From: UBA5078 sp964538025
GTDB taxonomy: Bacteria; Pseudomonadota; Gammaproteobacteria; Pseudomonadales; Pseudohongiellaceae
Length of the DNA stretch: 17,618 nucleotides
Reading direction: 5' to 3'
Assembly: GCA_964538025.1 (NCBI GenBank)
Contig: CAZICZ010000013.1
Coordinates: forward strand, 1 to 17,618
The position numbers were made by a program, and so were the translations under genes. Shown in pieces: positions 7,263 to 14,764 of the stretch. A model generated the notes under the pieces. That model searched no databases, was not told where the DNA came from, and saw only the letters and a program-made list of their open reading frames with translations. The stretch's first letter is position 1; each line of letters opens with the position of its first letter.

Positions 7263-8303
7263 ATGCGAAAAAATGTCCAAGCCGGCAGTTACCTGTCGCT
7301 CCTCTTGATGGGGAGCATGTTCACCGAGATGGCCAACGCTCAGTTGGACAATCCCAATGTAATTCCTAACCCTTATTCGGTCGTCCCCAATGTGTGGGCC
7401 CCCCTACCCGATGACAGGGTATGGGGGGCTACCAGTACGGTGTACTACGCCGGGAATGGCCACCTCTGGGCAGCAGAGCGTTGCGGCGGGAATGGCAACT
7501 GCCTTGATACTCCCGAGATTGATCCAGTTTTTTTGATTGATCCTCAAGGGCGAATCATAAAGAGCTTTGGCGCGGGTTTGATTGTCTGGCCGCATGGAAT
7601 TCATGTAGATCACGAAGGCAACGTCTGGATAGCGGATGCCAGAGGAGATGAGACGCGCATGAAAGGCCATCAGGTGCACAAATTCAGCCCTGACGGCGAA
7701 CTCCTGATGAGTCTAGGTCTTGCTGGCATCGCTGGAAAAGGGAACAACATTTTTGATCAACCAAATGATGTTTTTGTCGCCCCCAATGGAGACATCTTCG
7801 TCGCCGACGGCCATTCCTCCGAGGGTAACAACCGTATCGTAAAATTTAACAGTAACGGGGAATACCTGATGGAGTGGGGAGGCGCGGGCACCGGCCCCGG
7901 ACAATTGAATGTGCCTCATGCACTCGCGATGGATTCGGCCGGAAGATTGTTTGTCGCAGACCGTGGTAACAGTAGACTGCAAATATTTGATCAGGAGGGC
8001 AATTGGCTTGCCACCTGGACGCAGTTTGGAAGGCCGAGCGGCTTGTACATCGATGCCAATGACATTCTTTACTCTGCCGATTCAGAATCCAACACCGGGC
8101 CGGGGCGAAATCCGGGATGGTACCGAGGTATTCGCATTGGCAGTGCCGTCACCGGATTCGTGACCGCCTTCATTCCGGACCCGAACACAGGTGAAGCGAA
8201 CGGCACAAGCGTTGCTGAAGGAGTGACCGCAGACGAGGAGGGAAATGTATACGGTGCCGAAGTCGCCCAGAGAACGCTTCGCAAATATTTACTTCAACGA
8301 TAG
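7263..8303 (+). CDS. Exported NHL/PAL-like six-bladed beta-propeller (diverged copy)
   Basis: The product has 346 residues. Residues 1-26 are a signal peptide ending ANA. The rest is a chain of NHL-type blades, each with a G-x-hydrophobic-V-ADxxNxRI pattern. The closest family I recognise is peptidyl-alpha-hydroxyglycine alpha-amidating lyase (PAL), which cleaves the product of PHM. WPHGIHVD (H111) and VPHALAM (H219) match two zinc ligands, and VADRGN (R234) matches R706 of rat PAL. Histidine 184 stands where PAL has catalytic Tyr654 (DGY), and AEG at 318-320 replaces the third zinc His and Asp (PHD). It may therefore bind metal weakly, or be a binding protein rather than a lyase. A ribosome-binding sequence GAGGAA precedes the ATG. 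It is divergent from monooxygenase copy 2. Confidence 0.78.
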   Translation: MRKNVQAGSYLSLLLMGSMFTEMANAQLDNPNVIPNPYSVVPNVWAPLPDDRVWGATSTVYYAGNGHLWAAERCGGNGNCLDTPEIDPVFLIDPQGRIIKSFGAGLIVWPHGIHVDHEGNVWIADARGDETRMKGHQVHKFSPDGELLMSLGLAGIAGKGNNIFDQPNDVFVAPNGDIFVADGHSSEGNNRIVKFNSNGEYLMEWGGAGTGPGQLNVPHALAMDSAGRLFVADRGNSRLQIFDQEGNWLATWTQFGRPSGLYIDANDILYSADSESNTGPGRNPGWYRGIRIGSAVTGFVTAFIPDPNTGEANGTSVAEGVTADEEGNVYGAEVAQRTLRKYLLQR

Positions 8304-8312
8304 GAGAACAAT

Positions 8313-8342
8313 GGCCGGCGTTATCTCACGGAAATTCCGGCC
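8313..8342. terminator. Weak hairpin between convergent genes
   Basis: GGCCGG (8313-8318) can pair with CCGGCC (8337-8342) over an 18-base loop, in the 46 bases between the stops of two convergent genes. No T run follows on either strand. It could slow or end transcription in both directions, but this is weak evidence. Confidence 0.3.
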
Positions 8343-8349
8343 CGTTCCT

Positions 8350-9756
8350 TTAGGACTTAACCGATTCCTGTAGCTGAGAATCAGCGGGCGTTGCAAAGAA
8401 TCGACCAAACAAGTTTTGCATTACCCAAAGCACGCCAATGGCGACCATCAACAAGATGCCCCACTGAGTCAAAGATACGTAGAAAGCGCGATTGATAACT
8501 GGCAGCGCAATTTCGTATGCCATTAGAGTCGTCCAGCGTTCTGCCATCCAGTGCCAGGCACTGTGTGCCACCAGCGCGGACATGATAATGACGCCCATTC
8601 TCTCCGCCACGAGATGTCGGAAAATCATTACAAGCAGCGGCACCACCACCAACAAAACAAGCATCTGACCAAACTCAACACCAACGTTGAAGGACAGTAA
8701 TGCCGTCAACAAATGCCCGCCTGCAAATTGCATGCTTTCCGTTAATAGGAAAGAAAAGCCGAAACCATGCACCAAACCAAACCCGAAGGTTACCAACCAC
8801 CTATTTTCCTGTTTAAAGCCAATGATGTTTTCAAAGGCCATGTAGACGATTGAGAGTGCAATGAGGGTCTCAATCAACGGGGGGAACCACAGTGCATTGG
8901 GGACTACTCCGAAAACTGAAGAGATGAGCGTGATGGAGTGCGCCACGGTAAATGAAGTGATTACAGGAAACAAAGCTCTCAGATTTCTGAATGGAATGAC
9001 GAGACACAGCAGAAAGAGGATGTGGTCGGTCCCCTCCAGTATGTGATAGAAGCCCATGACAATGAACCGCCAGGATGCCTGGAACCAGCTAGGATCCAAG
9101 CTTACTAGCCCGGGGTTTCCAATGAAGCTGAAAGGTCTCTCTGCGCCGTCAGGAAGGACAAAACGCAACACTGTATTTGTTTCTACCCCCAGAATTGCTA
9201 ACCGGGAGTCCACCGAAATACGCGATTCCTGAGATTCAATAGGGTATTGAATGAAGACATCAAGTAAACCCTGTCGCCAATAAAGGTTTACAGAGTCCTC
9301 CAGTTTGGGACTTTGAATATTCGCCAGCGCTTCTTCATATGACGTAAAGGATCGATTGGAAGGCAGTGACACACGAACATTGCGCACCTCGTAATCGACC
9401 AGCTCTCGAGACCCTTCGTAAAACTTAATGTTTCCAAGGATGTAGGCGTTGACCGCTAAGGCAAGCTCATCATCGGCCTCGGAGAAAATCAAGAATCCGG
9501 GGACACCCTGCTTCGGGAAATCAATTTCGCCCAAAGCATCCATTGGTACTCGCAGCAGGACAGAAAGTCGATTGCCTTCGGGTTTCACAAAACCTTGAAC
9601 CGAGACCGCGAGTGGCACGTCATCCGCGTATGCGCCACCGGAAAGGGAAGCGGTCAATGTTAAGAAGCAAAGGCAAAGGGCTTTTACGATTCCATTTGTC
9701 CCTTTAGCAAGGAGCAAATCCCTCCAAAGGTCATTCACAAAACTTGCCTGAATCAA
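8350..9756 (-). CDS. HupE/UreJ-type membrane protein with exported N-terminal domain
   Basis: Counted from a TTG at 9756, the product has 468 residues. A hydrophobic signal segment (about 23-43, ending GGAYA) is followed by a roughly 170-residue soluble domain, then about seven membrane helices. The helices carry the histidine motifs of the HupE/UreJ_2 family: YHILEGTDH (H238, D244, H245), TVAHS (H273) and LVHGFGF (H330). Relatives are linked to nickel or other metal handling in hydrogenase and urease loci. Neither enzyme is here, and the gene lies between two propellers next to copper enzymes. I infer metal supply, unproven. The start is uncertain: the open frame allows TTG at 9798, TTG at 9756 (preceded by GAGGG at good spacing) or GTG at 9738, and no ATG suits. 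Confidence 0.72.
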   Translation of the reverse strand: MIQASFVNDLWRDLLLAKGTNGIVKALCLCFLTLTASLSGGAYADDVPLAVSVQGFVKPEGNRLSVLLRVPMDALGEIDFPKQGVPGFLIFSEADDELALAVNAYILGNIKFYEGSRELVDYEVRNVRVSLPSNRSFTSYEEALANIQSPKLEDSVNLYWRQGLLDVFIQYPIESQESRISVDSRLAILGVETNTVLRFVLPDGAERPFSFIGNPGLVSLDPSWFQASWRFIVMGFYHILEGTDHILFLLCLVIPFRNLRALFPVITSFTVAHSITLISSVFGVVPNALWFPPLIETLIALSIVYMAFENIIGFKQENRWLVTFGFGLVHGFGFSFLLTESMQFAGGHLLTALLSFNVGVEFGQMLVLLVVVPLLVMIFRHLVAERMGVIIMSALVAHSAWHWMAERWTTLMAYEIALPVINRAFYVSLTQWGILLMVAIGVLWVMQNLFGRFFATPADSQLQESVKS

Positions 9757-9867
9757 CGTCTTACCCTCTGCACTTACCGTGCTATGAATACCTTCCAATG
9801 TCAGTGATTACGGGCTCCCAAGGGAATTGAAAGTTTTTTTAATCTGACCCGGGAAAACACCGATTGC

Positions 9868-9900
9868 GAGTATACTGTCTCGAAAGAAGTGAGTATACTG
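9868..9900 (+). promoter_or_regulatory. Direct repeat with two TATACT boxes upstream of the intact propeller
   Basis: GAGTATACTG occurs twice (9868-9877 and 9891-9900), 23 bases apart, about two helical turns. Each copy contains TATACT, a good -10 match. Neither has a convincing -35 at 16-18 bases. The repeat may be tandem start sites or a two-copy binding site for an activator. It lies 60-90 bases before the gene start at 9960. Confidence 0.4.
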
Positions 9901-9959
9901 CCCCCCGGTCTAAAAAAAACAAAGCCTATAGTAGGGGCTTACCCCGGAGGGAAATAAGA

Positions 9960-11144
9960 ATGACAAGACAAATCAAATATGCGGCAGGAGCCACGTTTGC
10001 ACTGGGTATGATCGCACTTGGTGTAAGCCAGTCTCAATTGCAAGAGCCCGCAGAAGCAGCCAGCGATATGGTCATGGCACCAACATTCCTGGTGGATCCT
10101 TACTGGCCGAAGCCACTTCCAAATCAGTGGATTTTAGGCCGCACCATCGGTGTAGACGTTGATGCGCGTGACCACGTATTCATCGTTCACCGTGATCAGG
10201 ATTCCATGTTCGGCGGCGGCACAGAAATCGGCCTCAAGCTCGGCGTGAGCGAGTGCTGCACCCCCGCACCACCCATCCTTGAATTTGATCCAGCAGGTAA
10301 CCTTGTAAACGCATGGGGTGGTCCAGGTGAAGGCTTCACTTGGCCAGCGTCCAACCACGGTATCGAAGTCGCGCCAAACGGCAACGTTTGGATCGGCGGA
10401 AACGGTGGCGGTGACTCCCACGTTCTCGTGTTCACGGGCGACGGAAAGTTCGTAGCTGAATACGGTGAGCCAGGCAACGCTGCAGACAGCAACAGCACAA
10501 CTCACTTCTCTCAAGTTGCAGAGCTGGAAATCGATGCCGCTGCAAACGAAGTGTTTTTGGCTGACGGTTACGGCAACAAGCGTGTTGCGGTTATCGATCT
10601 GAACACTGGCGCGTTCAAGCGTTACTGGGGTGCCTATGGCAACCGTCCTGCTGACGACCGCGTTTCCTATACTCCCGGTGAGCCACTGGCTCAGCAATTC
10701 CGCGGCCCTGTTCACTGCGCAACGCCCTCTAACGACGGCCTCTTGTACGTGTGTGACCGTGGTACTGACCGGATCCAAGTGTTCCGCAAAGACGGTACTT
10801 ACGTGAAGGAAGTCCAAGTTGCTCCTGCAACATTGAACCAGGGTTCTACTTGGGATATCGACTTCTCTAAAGATCCAGAGCAAAAGTACCTCTACCTTGC
10901 GGATGGTCAAAACTTCCGTGTTTACATCCTTGATCGTCAGTCACTTGAAGTACTGACAAGCTTCGGACATGGTGGACGTGGCCCAGGCCAGTGGTATGCA
11001 CCGCACAGCTTGGCAACCAACTCTCTGGGTGACATCTTCACTACAGAAACGTACGAAGGTAAGCGTGTACAGAAGTTTGCGTATCAGGGCATTAAAGAAG
11101 TTCCACGCCGTCAAGGCGTTGCTTGGCCAGCTGACAAGCTGTAA
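9960..11144 (+). CDS. Exported PAL-like beta-propeller with intact active-site set
   Basis: The product has 394 residues. Residues 1-34 are an N-terminal export signal (hydrophobic core 8-22, AEAAS after it). The propeller keeps nearly every residue I can align with rat PAL: R78 (VHRDQ, PAL R533), H133 (SNHGIEV, H585), Y204 (ADGYGNKR, Y654), H252 (GPVHCA, H690), R267 (VCDRGTD, R706) and H349 (APHSLA, H786). The PAL Asp787 position is Ser350. PAL breaks N-dealkylated hydroxyglycines to an amide and glyoxylate using zinc; the real substrate here is unknown. The ATG at 9960 follows CCGGAGGGAAATAAGA, a strong ribosome-binding site. Codon choice is strongly biased (CGT, GGT, AAC, GAC), and a strong terminator follows, suggesting high expression. 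Confidence 0.8.
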   Translation: MTRQIKYAAGATFALGMIALGVSQSQLQEPAEAASDMVMAPTFLVDPYWPKPLPNQWILGRTIGVDVDARDHVFIVHRDQDSMFGGGTEIGLKLGVSECCTPAPPILEFDPAGNLVNAWGGPGEGFTWPASNHGIEVAPNGNVWIGGNGGGDSHVLVFTGDGKFVAEYGEPGNAADSNSTTHFSQVAELEIDAAANEVFLADGYGNKRVAVIDLNTGAFKRYWGAYGNRPADDRVSYTPGEPLAQQFRGPVHCATPSNDGLLYVCDRGTDRIQVFRKDGTYVKEVQVAPATLNQGSTWDIDFSKDPEQKYLYLADGQNFRVYILDRQSLEVLTSFGHGGRGPGQWYAPHSLATNSLGDIFTTETYEGKRVQKFAYQGIKEVPRRQGVAWPADKL

Positions 11145-11173
11145 GCCGCAGCAAACCTCTTAATCGAGGACCG

Positions 11174-11214
11174 AAAGCCACCGCTTTGTATAGCATACAA
11201 GCGGTGGCTTTTTT
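11174..11214 (+). terminator. Rho-independent terminator after the PAL-like gene
   Basis: AAAGCCACCGCT(T)TGTAT pairs with ATACAAGCGGTGGCTTT around AGC, a 17-bp stem with one bulged T, followed by a T run. It begins 30 bases after the stop at 11144. Confidence 0.93.
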
Positions 11215-11315
11215 ATTTGCACGTTGCAATGACTCCATTACTTACATTAAGTTTGCATTCAGCTGCACAACAGCACACTAAAAACACGACATTAAATCCA
11301 ATACTCGGAGCAAGT

Positions 11316-11846
11316 ATGACCTTTCGTCAATTTCTTAAAATACTTCCATTGGCATCCTTAGTTGCGATTGCATTACCTGTGGCTGCCGATGACGTCATGG
11401 TTCACTATCAATACACACAAAAGCCTCAAGTCGATTTCAGTAAAGCACCAAAAGGCGCACTTAAGGTTGCCGATTTTACTGACAAGCGGGATGGCGCTGC
11501 CGCGAATCAAATCGGCAATGCCACAGCAGAAGCGTCGGTTGCAGAAATCGTGAATGACGCATTGAAACAGTCTTTCATTGCAGGGGGAGCCGCATTAGTC
11601 GAAGATGGTCAGGCGCTGACGCTGGATGGTGAAATCACGGAAGTTTCAGTTGTTGAAAAAAGTGGTCAGCAGGAAGTGACAATTCGAACACATGTTACTT
11701 TGAGGGCCGGCGGACGAACGGCGTTTGATACCGTAATATTCGGACGTGCCTCTGATGCCGATCTGGGAACTGCAATCCGAGGTGCTCTGGATCGCTTGGT
11801 TAACTCGCTTATTCTGGACGACTATTTCCTGATGGAAGTAATTTAA
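11316..11846 (+). CDS. Small exported protein, YajG-like
   Basis: The product has 176 residues. Residues 1-23 are a signal peptide (LPLASLVAIALPVAA) with no lipobox cysteine, so it should be soluble in the periplasm. The mature part has the pattern of the YajG/penicillin-binding-activator-like fold: an early VADFTDKRD strand, a helix EIVNDALKQSF followed by GGAALVEDG, then strands LTLDGEITEVSV and VTIRTHVTLRAGG and a terminal helix. The family assignment is a guess from this pattern. The ATG at 11316 is preceded by GGAG; a longer open frame back to 11217 would overlap the terminator region and has no signal peptide. It lies 38 bases before the NIPSNAP gene and is probably co-transcribed with it. 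Confidence 0.65.
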   Translation: MTFRQFLKILPLASLVAIALPVAADDVMVHYQYTQKPQVDFSKAPKGALKVADFTDKRDGAAANQIGNATAEASVAEIVNDALKQSFIAGGAALVEDGQALTLDGEITEVSVVEKSGQQEVTIRTHVTLRAGGRTAFDTVIFGRASDADLGTAIRGALDRLVNSLILDDYFLMEVI

Positions 11847-11884
11847 TTAGAACGTTGGCTGAGTTCAGAAGGGGTGATTCAAAC

Positions 11885-12310
11885 ATGACATTATTGCGTA
11901 AATGGGCACTCCTTTTGGGTTTACTCATAATTTCAGGCGGAATGAGTGGCCCCAGCGCCTTTGCTCAACCCCCCTCACACTTGGTATATGAATTAAGAAC
12001 GTACACCGCCACTCCGGGAAATCTCGATAAATTGTTGGCCCGTTTCCGGGAACACACCATGCGGATATTTGAAAAACATGGAATGAAAAACATTGGATAT
12101 TGGATTCCAATTGGGGGAGACGAGTCTGCAAATACGTTGGTTTATCTTCTTGCACACGAAAGCGAGGAAGCCGCTATGCGATCATGGCAGGCTTTTTCGG
12201 CGGACCCGGAATGGCAGAAAGTGAATGAAGAGTCGAACGCGGGAGGCCCCATACTGCAGAGCGTTGTGAGGAAATTCATGCATCCAACGGATTTCTCTCC
12301 ACTTGAATGA
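11885..12310 (+). CDS. Exported NIPSNAP-family protein
   Basis: The product has 141 residues. Residues 1-27 are a signal peptide ending AFA. The mature part is one NIPSNAP (dimeric alpha-beta barrel) domain, recognised by VYELRTYT (34-41), PGNLDKLLARFREHT, then GYWIPIG, NTLVYLLAHES and a W-x-AF-DPEW (101-110) ending. NIPSNAP domains often sit beside oxidases and degradative enzymes, and some bind haem or small aromatic compounds; the biochemical role is unresolved. An exported copy is less usual than cytoplasmic ones. The ATG at 11885 follows GAAGGGG; the open frame reaches a TTG at 11855 that would spoil the signal peptide. Confidence 0.8.
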   Translation: MTLLRKWALLLGLLIISGGMSGPSAFAQPPSHLVYELRTYTATPGNLDKLLARFREHTMRIFEKHGMKNIGYWIPIGGDESANTLVYLLAHESEEAAMRSWQAFSADPEWQKVNEESNAGGPILQSVVRKFMHPTDFSPLE

Positions 12311-12318
12311 TGTATAGC

Positions 12319-12341
12319 CAGCGATAAAGTCCCTATCGCTG
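12319..12341. terminator. Hairpin between convergent genes, possible weak terminator
   Basis: CAGCGATA pairs with TATCGCTG, 8 bp, around AAGTCCC. It sits between the NIPSNAP stop (12310) and the stop of the convergent small membrane gene (12349). Neither side has a long T run. Confidence 0.45.
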
Positions 12342-12348
12342 CGACAAT

Positions 12349-12495
12349 TTACCCGTAAGCCATCTCCAGCATTTCCATAACGCCGCGAATTTGGATGATC
12401 CAATAAACAATGGCAACTCCAATGACCACTGTGGAGAATGCCAATGCTACGCGCTCCCGAATATCTCGCGTTTTTTCATTTTTCTGTTCTTGCAT
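12349..12495 (-). CDS. 48-residue single-helix membrane protein
   Basis: This is a small gene easily missed by length filters. From ATG 12495 it encodes a charged start (MQEQKNEKTRDIRERV), one membrane helix (ALAFSTVVIGVAIVYWIIQI, about residues 17-36) and a short tail RGVMEMLEMAYG. GGAG lies 8 bases upstream of the ATG, an excellent ribosome-binding site. It follows the DUF6644 gene after 39 bases on the same strand and probably belongs to the same operon. I do not recognise a family. The size and topology fit a small subunit of a membrane complex, perhaps with the DUF6644 proteins. Confidence 0.7.
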   Translation of the reverse strand: MQEQKNEKTRDIRERVALAFSTVVIGVAIVYWIIQIRGVMEMLEMAYG

Positions 12496-12534
12496 ATTCT
12501 TATCTCCGCATTTCCTTTCTCGAAGTCACTCCAA

Positions 12535-13011
12535 TCATGAAAATCCGATCCATCTGCCCGTCGCCGCCACAGAGAACCAGATAATCATGGATGCCGTCGC
12601 AATAAGTTTTTTCACTAAGGGATCAATGGAATCATGCGGCCTCATCAGCAATGGACGCTTGACAGCAAATACGAAAATTATCCCAACAAGCAATGCTGTC
12701 ATCTTTGCCCAATAGAATTGGTTATAGTACATCCTCATCGCGACTGCGGCGGCCATGAAAATCCCTGTTGCCAGAATGACTGCCAATGAGACCTTAAACC
12801 ATTTGTGGGCCTGATCCACTACAATTTCTGACGGCACATCCTTTAGAACAATATTCAAAAGACGTAAATCCGTCACCAAAACAGTGCCGCCCAGTAATGC
12901 GAGTGACATCAGATGCAAGGACTGCCCTATGGCATAGACCCCGCCGTAGGTTTTTCCAATAGTGCCTAACAGGGATGTTTCTGCCCATTCAAAAAAAGGT
13001 AATAGCTCCAC
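12535..13011 (-). CDS. DUF6644-type four-helix membrane protein (short)
   Basis: The product has 158 residues with about four hydrophobic helices (roughly 24-45, 72-92, 102-117 and 133-150). H33 lies in the first helix (QSLHLMSL), with TDLRLLNIVLKDVP (47-60) after it, H69 before the second, and TGRWIGF (151-157) near the end. The H, DLRxL and TGR pattern is shared with the gene just upstream. The function is unknown. A haem- or quinone-linked role would suit the helix histidines, but only one is shared. The start is GTG at 13011, with AGGAG six bases upstream. It follows its paralogue after 35 bases. Confidence 0.7.
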   Translation of the reverse strand: MELLPFFEWAETSLLGTIGKTYGGVYAIGQSLHLMSLALLGGTVLVTDLRLLNIVLKDVPSEIVVDQAHKWFKVSLAVILATGIFMAAAVAMRMYYNQFYWAKMTALLVGIIFVFAVKRPLLMRPHDSIDPLVKKLIATASMIIWFSVAATGRWIGFS

Positions 13012-13046
13012 GTCATTCTCCTAAGCCCTTCTCGGCTGAAGTGCTT

Positions 13047-13607
13047 CTACTCAACCATACAACCGGCAGCCCAAGCGATAAGATCGGATTGCACCCGGTA
13101 ACAATCGTACCAATCGTAGGCAATCAGTCTTCCTGTAGTCACGATGCCAGCCCACAACCCAAGTGAAACAGCTGCTCCAACGCGTAAGCGCTTTGGTGCT
13201 TGCGGATCGGAGTCCCACGTTGAAACAGAATTATTCATATGTTTATGGAATAGCCATGCATTGATGGCTGCGGCAAAAAGCATAATGAACTTGAATCTGA
13301 ACCAGATACTTTGAGTAGTGCGGACGGGCACAGCAAAGAATAAGAGAAGACCCGTCACGATCATAATGGAAAATCCAATCATCATCGGAAGGTTCAATCT
13401 TGCCGCGATTTTCGATGCAGGGACATTGGGTAATGCAAGTCCTAACATCCTCAGATCAATCAGGAACAGCATTCCCAATGAAATCATTAGTGCGAGAACA
13501 TGCGTAGACTCGATCCAGTTGTACATATAGAACGATTCATGCAAACCCGTGCTGGATTCAAATGACCCCAGCCACTGTGCAAAATCGAAGAGTAGCTGAT
13601 TTAGCAC
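13047..13607 (-). CDS. DUF6644-type four-helix membrane protein (long)
   Basis: The product has 186 residues with about four membrane helices. It shares with the downstream gene a helix histidine (H36, ESTHVLAL), IDLRMLGLALPNVP (50-63) and TTGRLIAY (157-164) near the end. Further histidines sit at HKHM (121-124). It differs by a longer C-terminus with two cysteines (DCYRV and GCMVE). It looks like the first gene of a three-gene set with 12535-13011 and 12349-12495. The start is GTG at 13607, with GGGGGAG upstream. The 236 bases before it contain no gene I can see. A two-subunit membrane complex with the shorter paralogue is an inference. Confidence 0.7.
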   Translation of the reverse strand: MLNQLLFDFAQWLGSFESSTGLHESFYMYNWIESTHVLALMISLGMLFLIDLRMLGLALPNVPASKIAARLNLPMMIGFSIMIVTGLLLFFAVPVRTTQSIWFRFKFIMLFAAAINAWLFHKHMNNSVSTWDSDPQAPKRLRVGAAVSLGLWAGIVTTGRLIAYDWYDCYRVQSDLIAWAAGCMVE

Positions 13608-13843
13608 GTCTCTCCCCCTTTAAATGAATATTGTTATTTTTTCTTGTGCTAGCCGGATGATATTAGGCGCATCCCTTGATCGAATGTCTTGCGCTAAATC
13701 ACGTTAAATTCACAATTCGCATGAGTCGAATACTGGAACACAAACGACCTGTAAAATAACACAGTTACGATCAGGCAGTTCAACTCGAAGAGTCGATTTG
13801 CCGCACACTCATCTCTCTTGGATGCAATTTTGCTTTGGCCCAC

Positions 13844-14530
13844 CTAGCCCTTTTTGTCCAGCGTCAAGCGCATATCCACTTGATAAAACGTCCTAAGATA
13901 GTCAAACAAGGTCGATAGAAAGAAAATCACACTTCCCATCTCCATACCTTCTTCAACTGGAGTCCATAAGTTATAAGCTAGGGTATCCAACGCATCATTG
14001 TATAAGTAGGGTTCTGTTGCTAGCTCAACTCCTACGGCACCTCCTACGAAAACTGACCCCGCTACCATAAACTTGACTGCAAAGGCTCCTGGTAAACGGG
14101 TTAAAAACCCCAGATAGGCTCCCCCGATAATGGCGGCAACGATAAGCCCCGGCAGTGCCCATGAAAATTCAGTCACTGAATTGAGTGTCTCGTGAAATCC
14201 AGCAATTTCATCCACTGACATAAACAAAAATCCGGCGCCAAGCCCCCACCAATAGGGCGCATCTCGTTCTTTCTACCGTCTTGCCACATGCGCAATCAGA
14301 AACAACGTCAACGAAGTGATCAACAACATGCTCGACGAGAACCAAGTTGGGATACTTTCTTCTTCATCAACATCAAACAACTCCCGTAGCAACCAAGGAA
14401 GCTCAAGTAATCTGTAATGTGTAATCGTCAATACACAGTGAATGATTAACAGGGCTAGGCACAGTAATGCGCAGCCCTTGATGAACCTTTCAGATGAAAA
14501 TGAAACTACGCAGTGCTTTGGCTTGAGCAT
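13844..14530 (-). pseudogene. Membrane protein gene interrupted by one in-frame TAG
   Basis: Two short open frames, 14530-14273 and 14227-13844, lie in the same reading frame. They are separated by a single TAG at 14275-14273. Read through, the sequence is continuous: a helix (KGCALLCLALLIIHCVL), FDVDEEESIPTWFSSSMLL, a second helix ending AHVARR, the stop, then KERDAPYWWGLGAGFLFMSVDEIAGFHE and two more helices. The phrases DVDEE-IPTWFSS and FLFMSVDEIAGFHE fit one conserved membrane protein family of about 230 residues whose name I cannot give. The gene is therefore recently broken, read through, or carries a sequencing error. The ATG at 14530 is chosen; an upstream GTG at 14611 is also open. 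No good ribosome-binding site precedes the second part, which has only TTG or ATG starts inside the conserved motif. Confidence 0.65.
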
Positions 14531-14713
14531 AAGGACAGCTAATTCTATTAATTTGAAGGGTGGTGGAGTTTTCGGATTATAAGTCGGAGAACTGTCAAAA
14601 GCCAAAAACACGACACTAAGAAACCTTAGGATAATACCCTTAGAGGGCCCGTATTTTCTAATGCCTAAGGATTATCTGTGCCCTTTAAATCATTGTGTCA
14701 GATAGTCTGTCCT

Positions 14714-14722
14714 TGGTATGAT
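14714..14722 (+). promoter_or_regulatory. Extended -10 promoter of the CstA gene
   Basis: TGGTATGAT is an extended -10 element. A partial -35 (GTGTCA, 14695-14700) lies 16 bases before TATGAT. The start would be near 14729. The leader then contains a perfect 7-bp inverted repeat GTTTTTA CAA TAAAAAC (14731-14747) before the ribosome-binding sequence CTGGAGAG. Confidence 0.55.
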
Positions 14723-14764
14723 GCCGGCTCGTTTTTACAATAAAAACCCTCTGGAGAGCACCCT

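Noticed and set aside
7032..7280. Upstream extension of the monooxygenase copy 2 reading frame
   Set aside because: It has no signal peptide or family similarity, overlaps the divergent gene start, and the internal ATG at 7031 has a good ribosome-binding site and signal peptide.
10134..10910. 258-residue open frame antisense to the PAL-like gene
   Set aside because: It results from the strong codon bias of the real gene on the plus strand; its composition is not protein-like.
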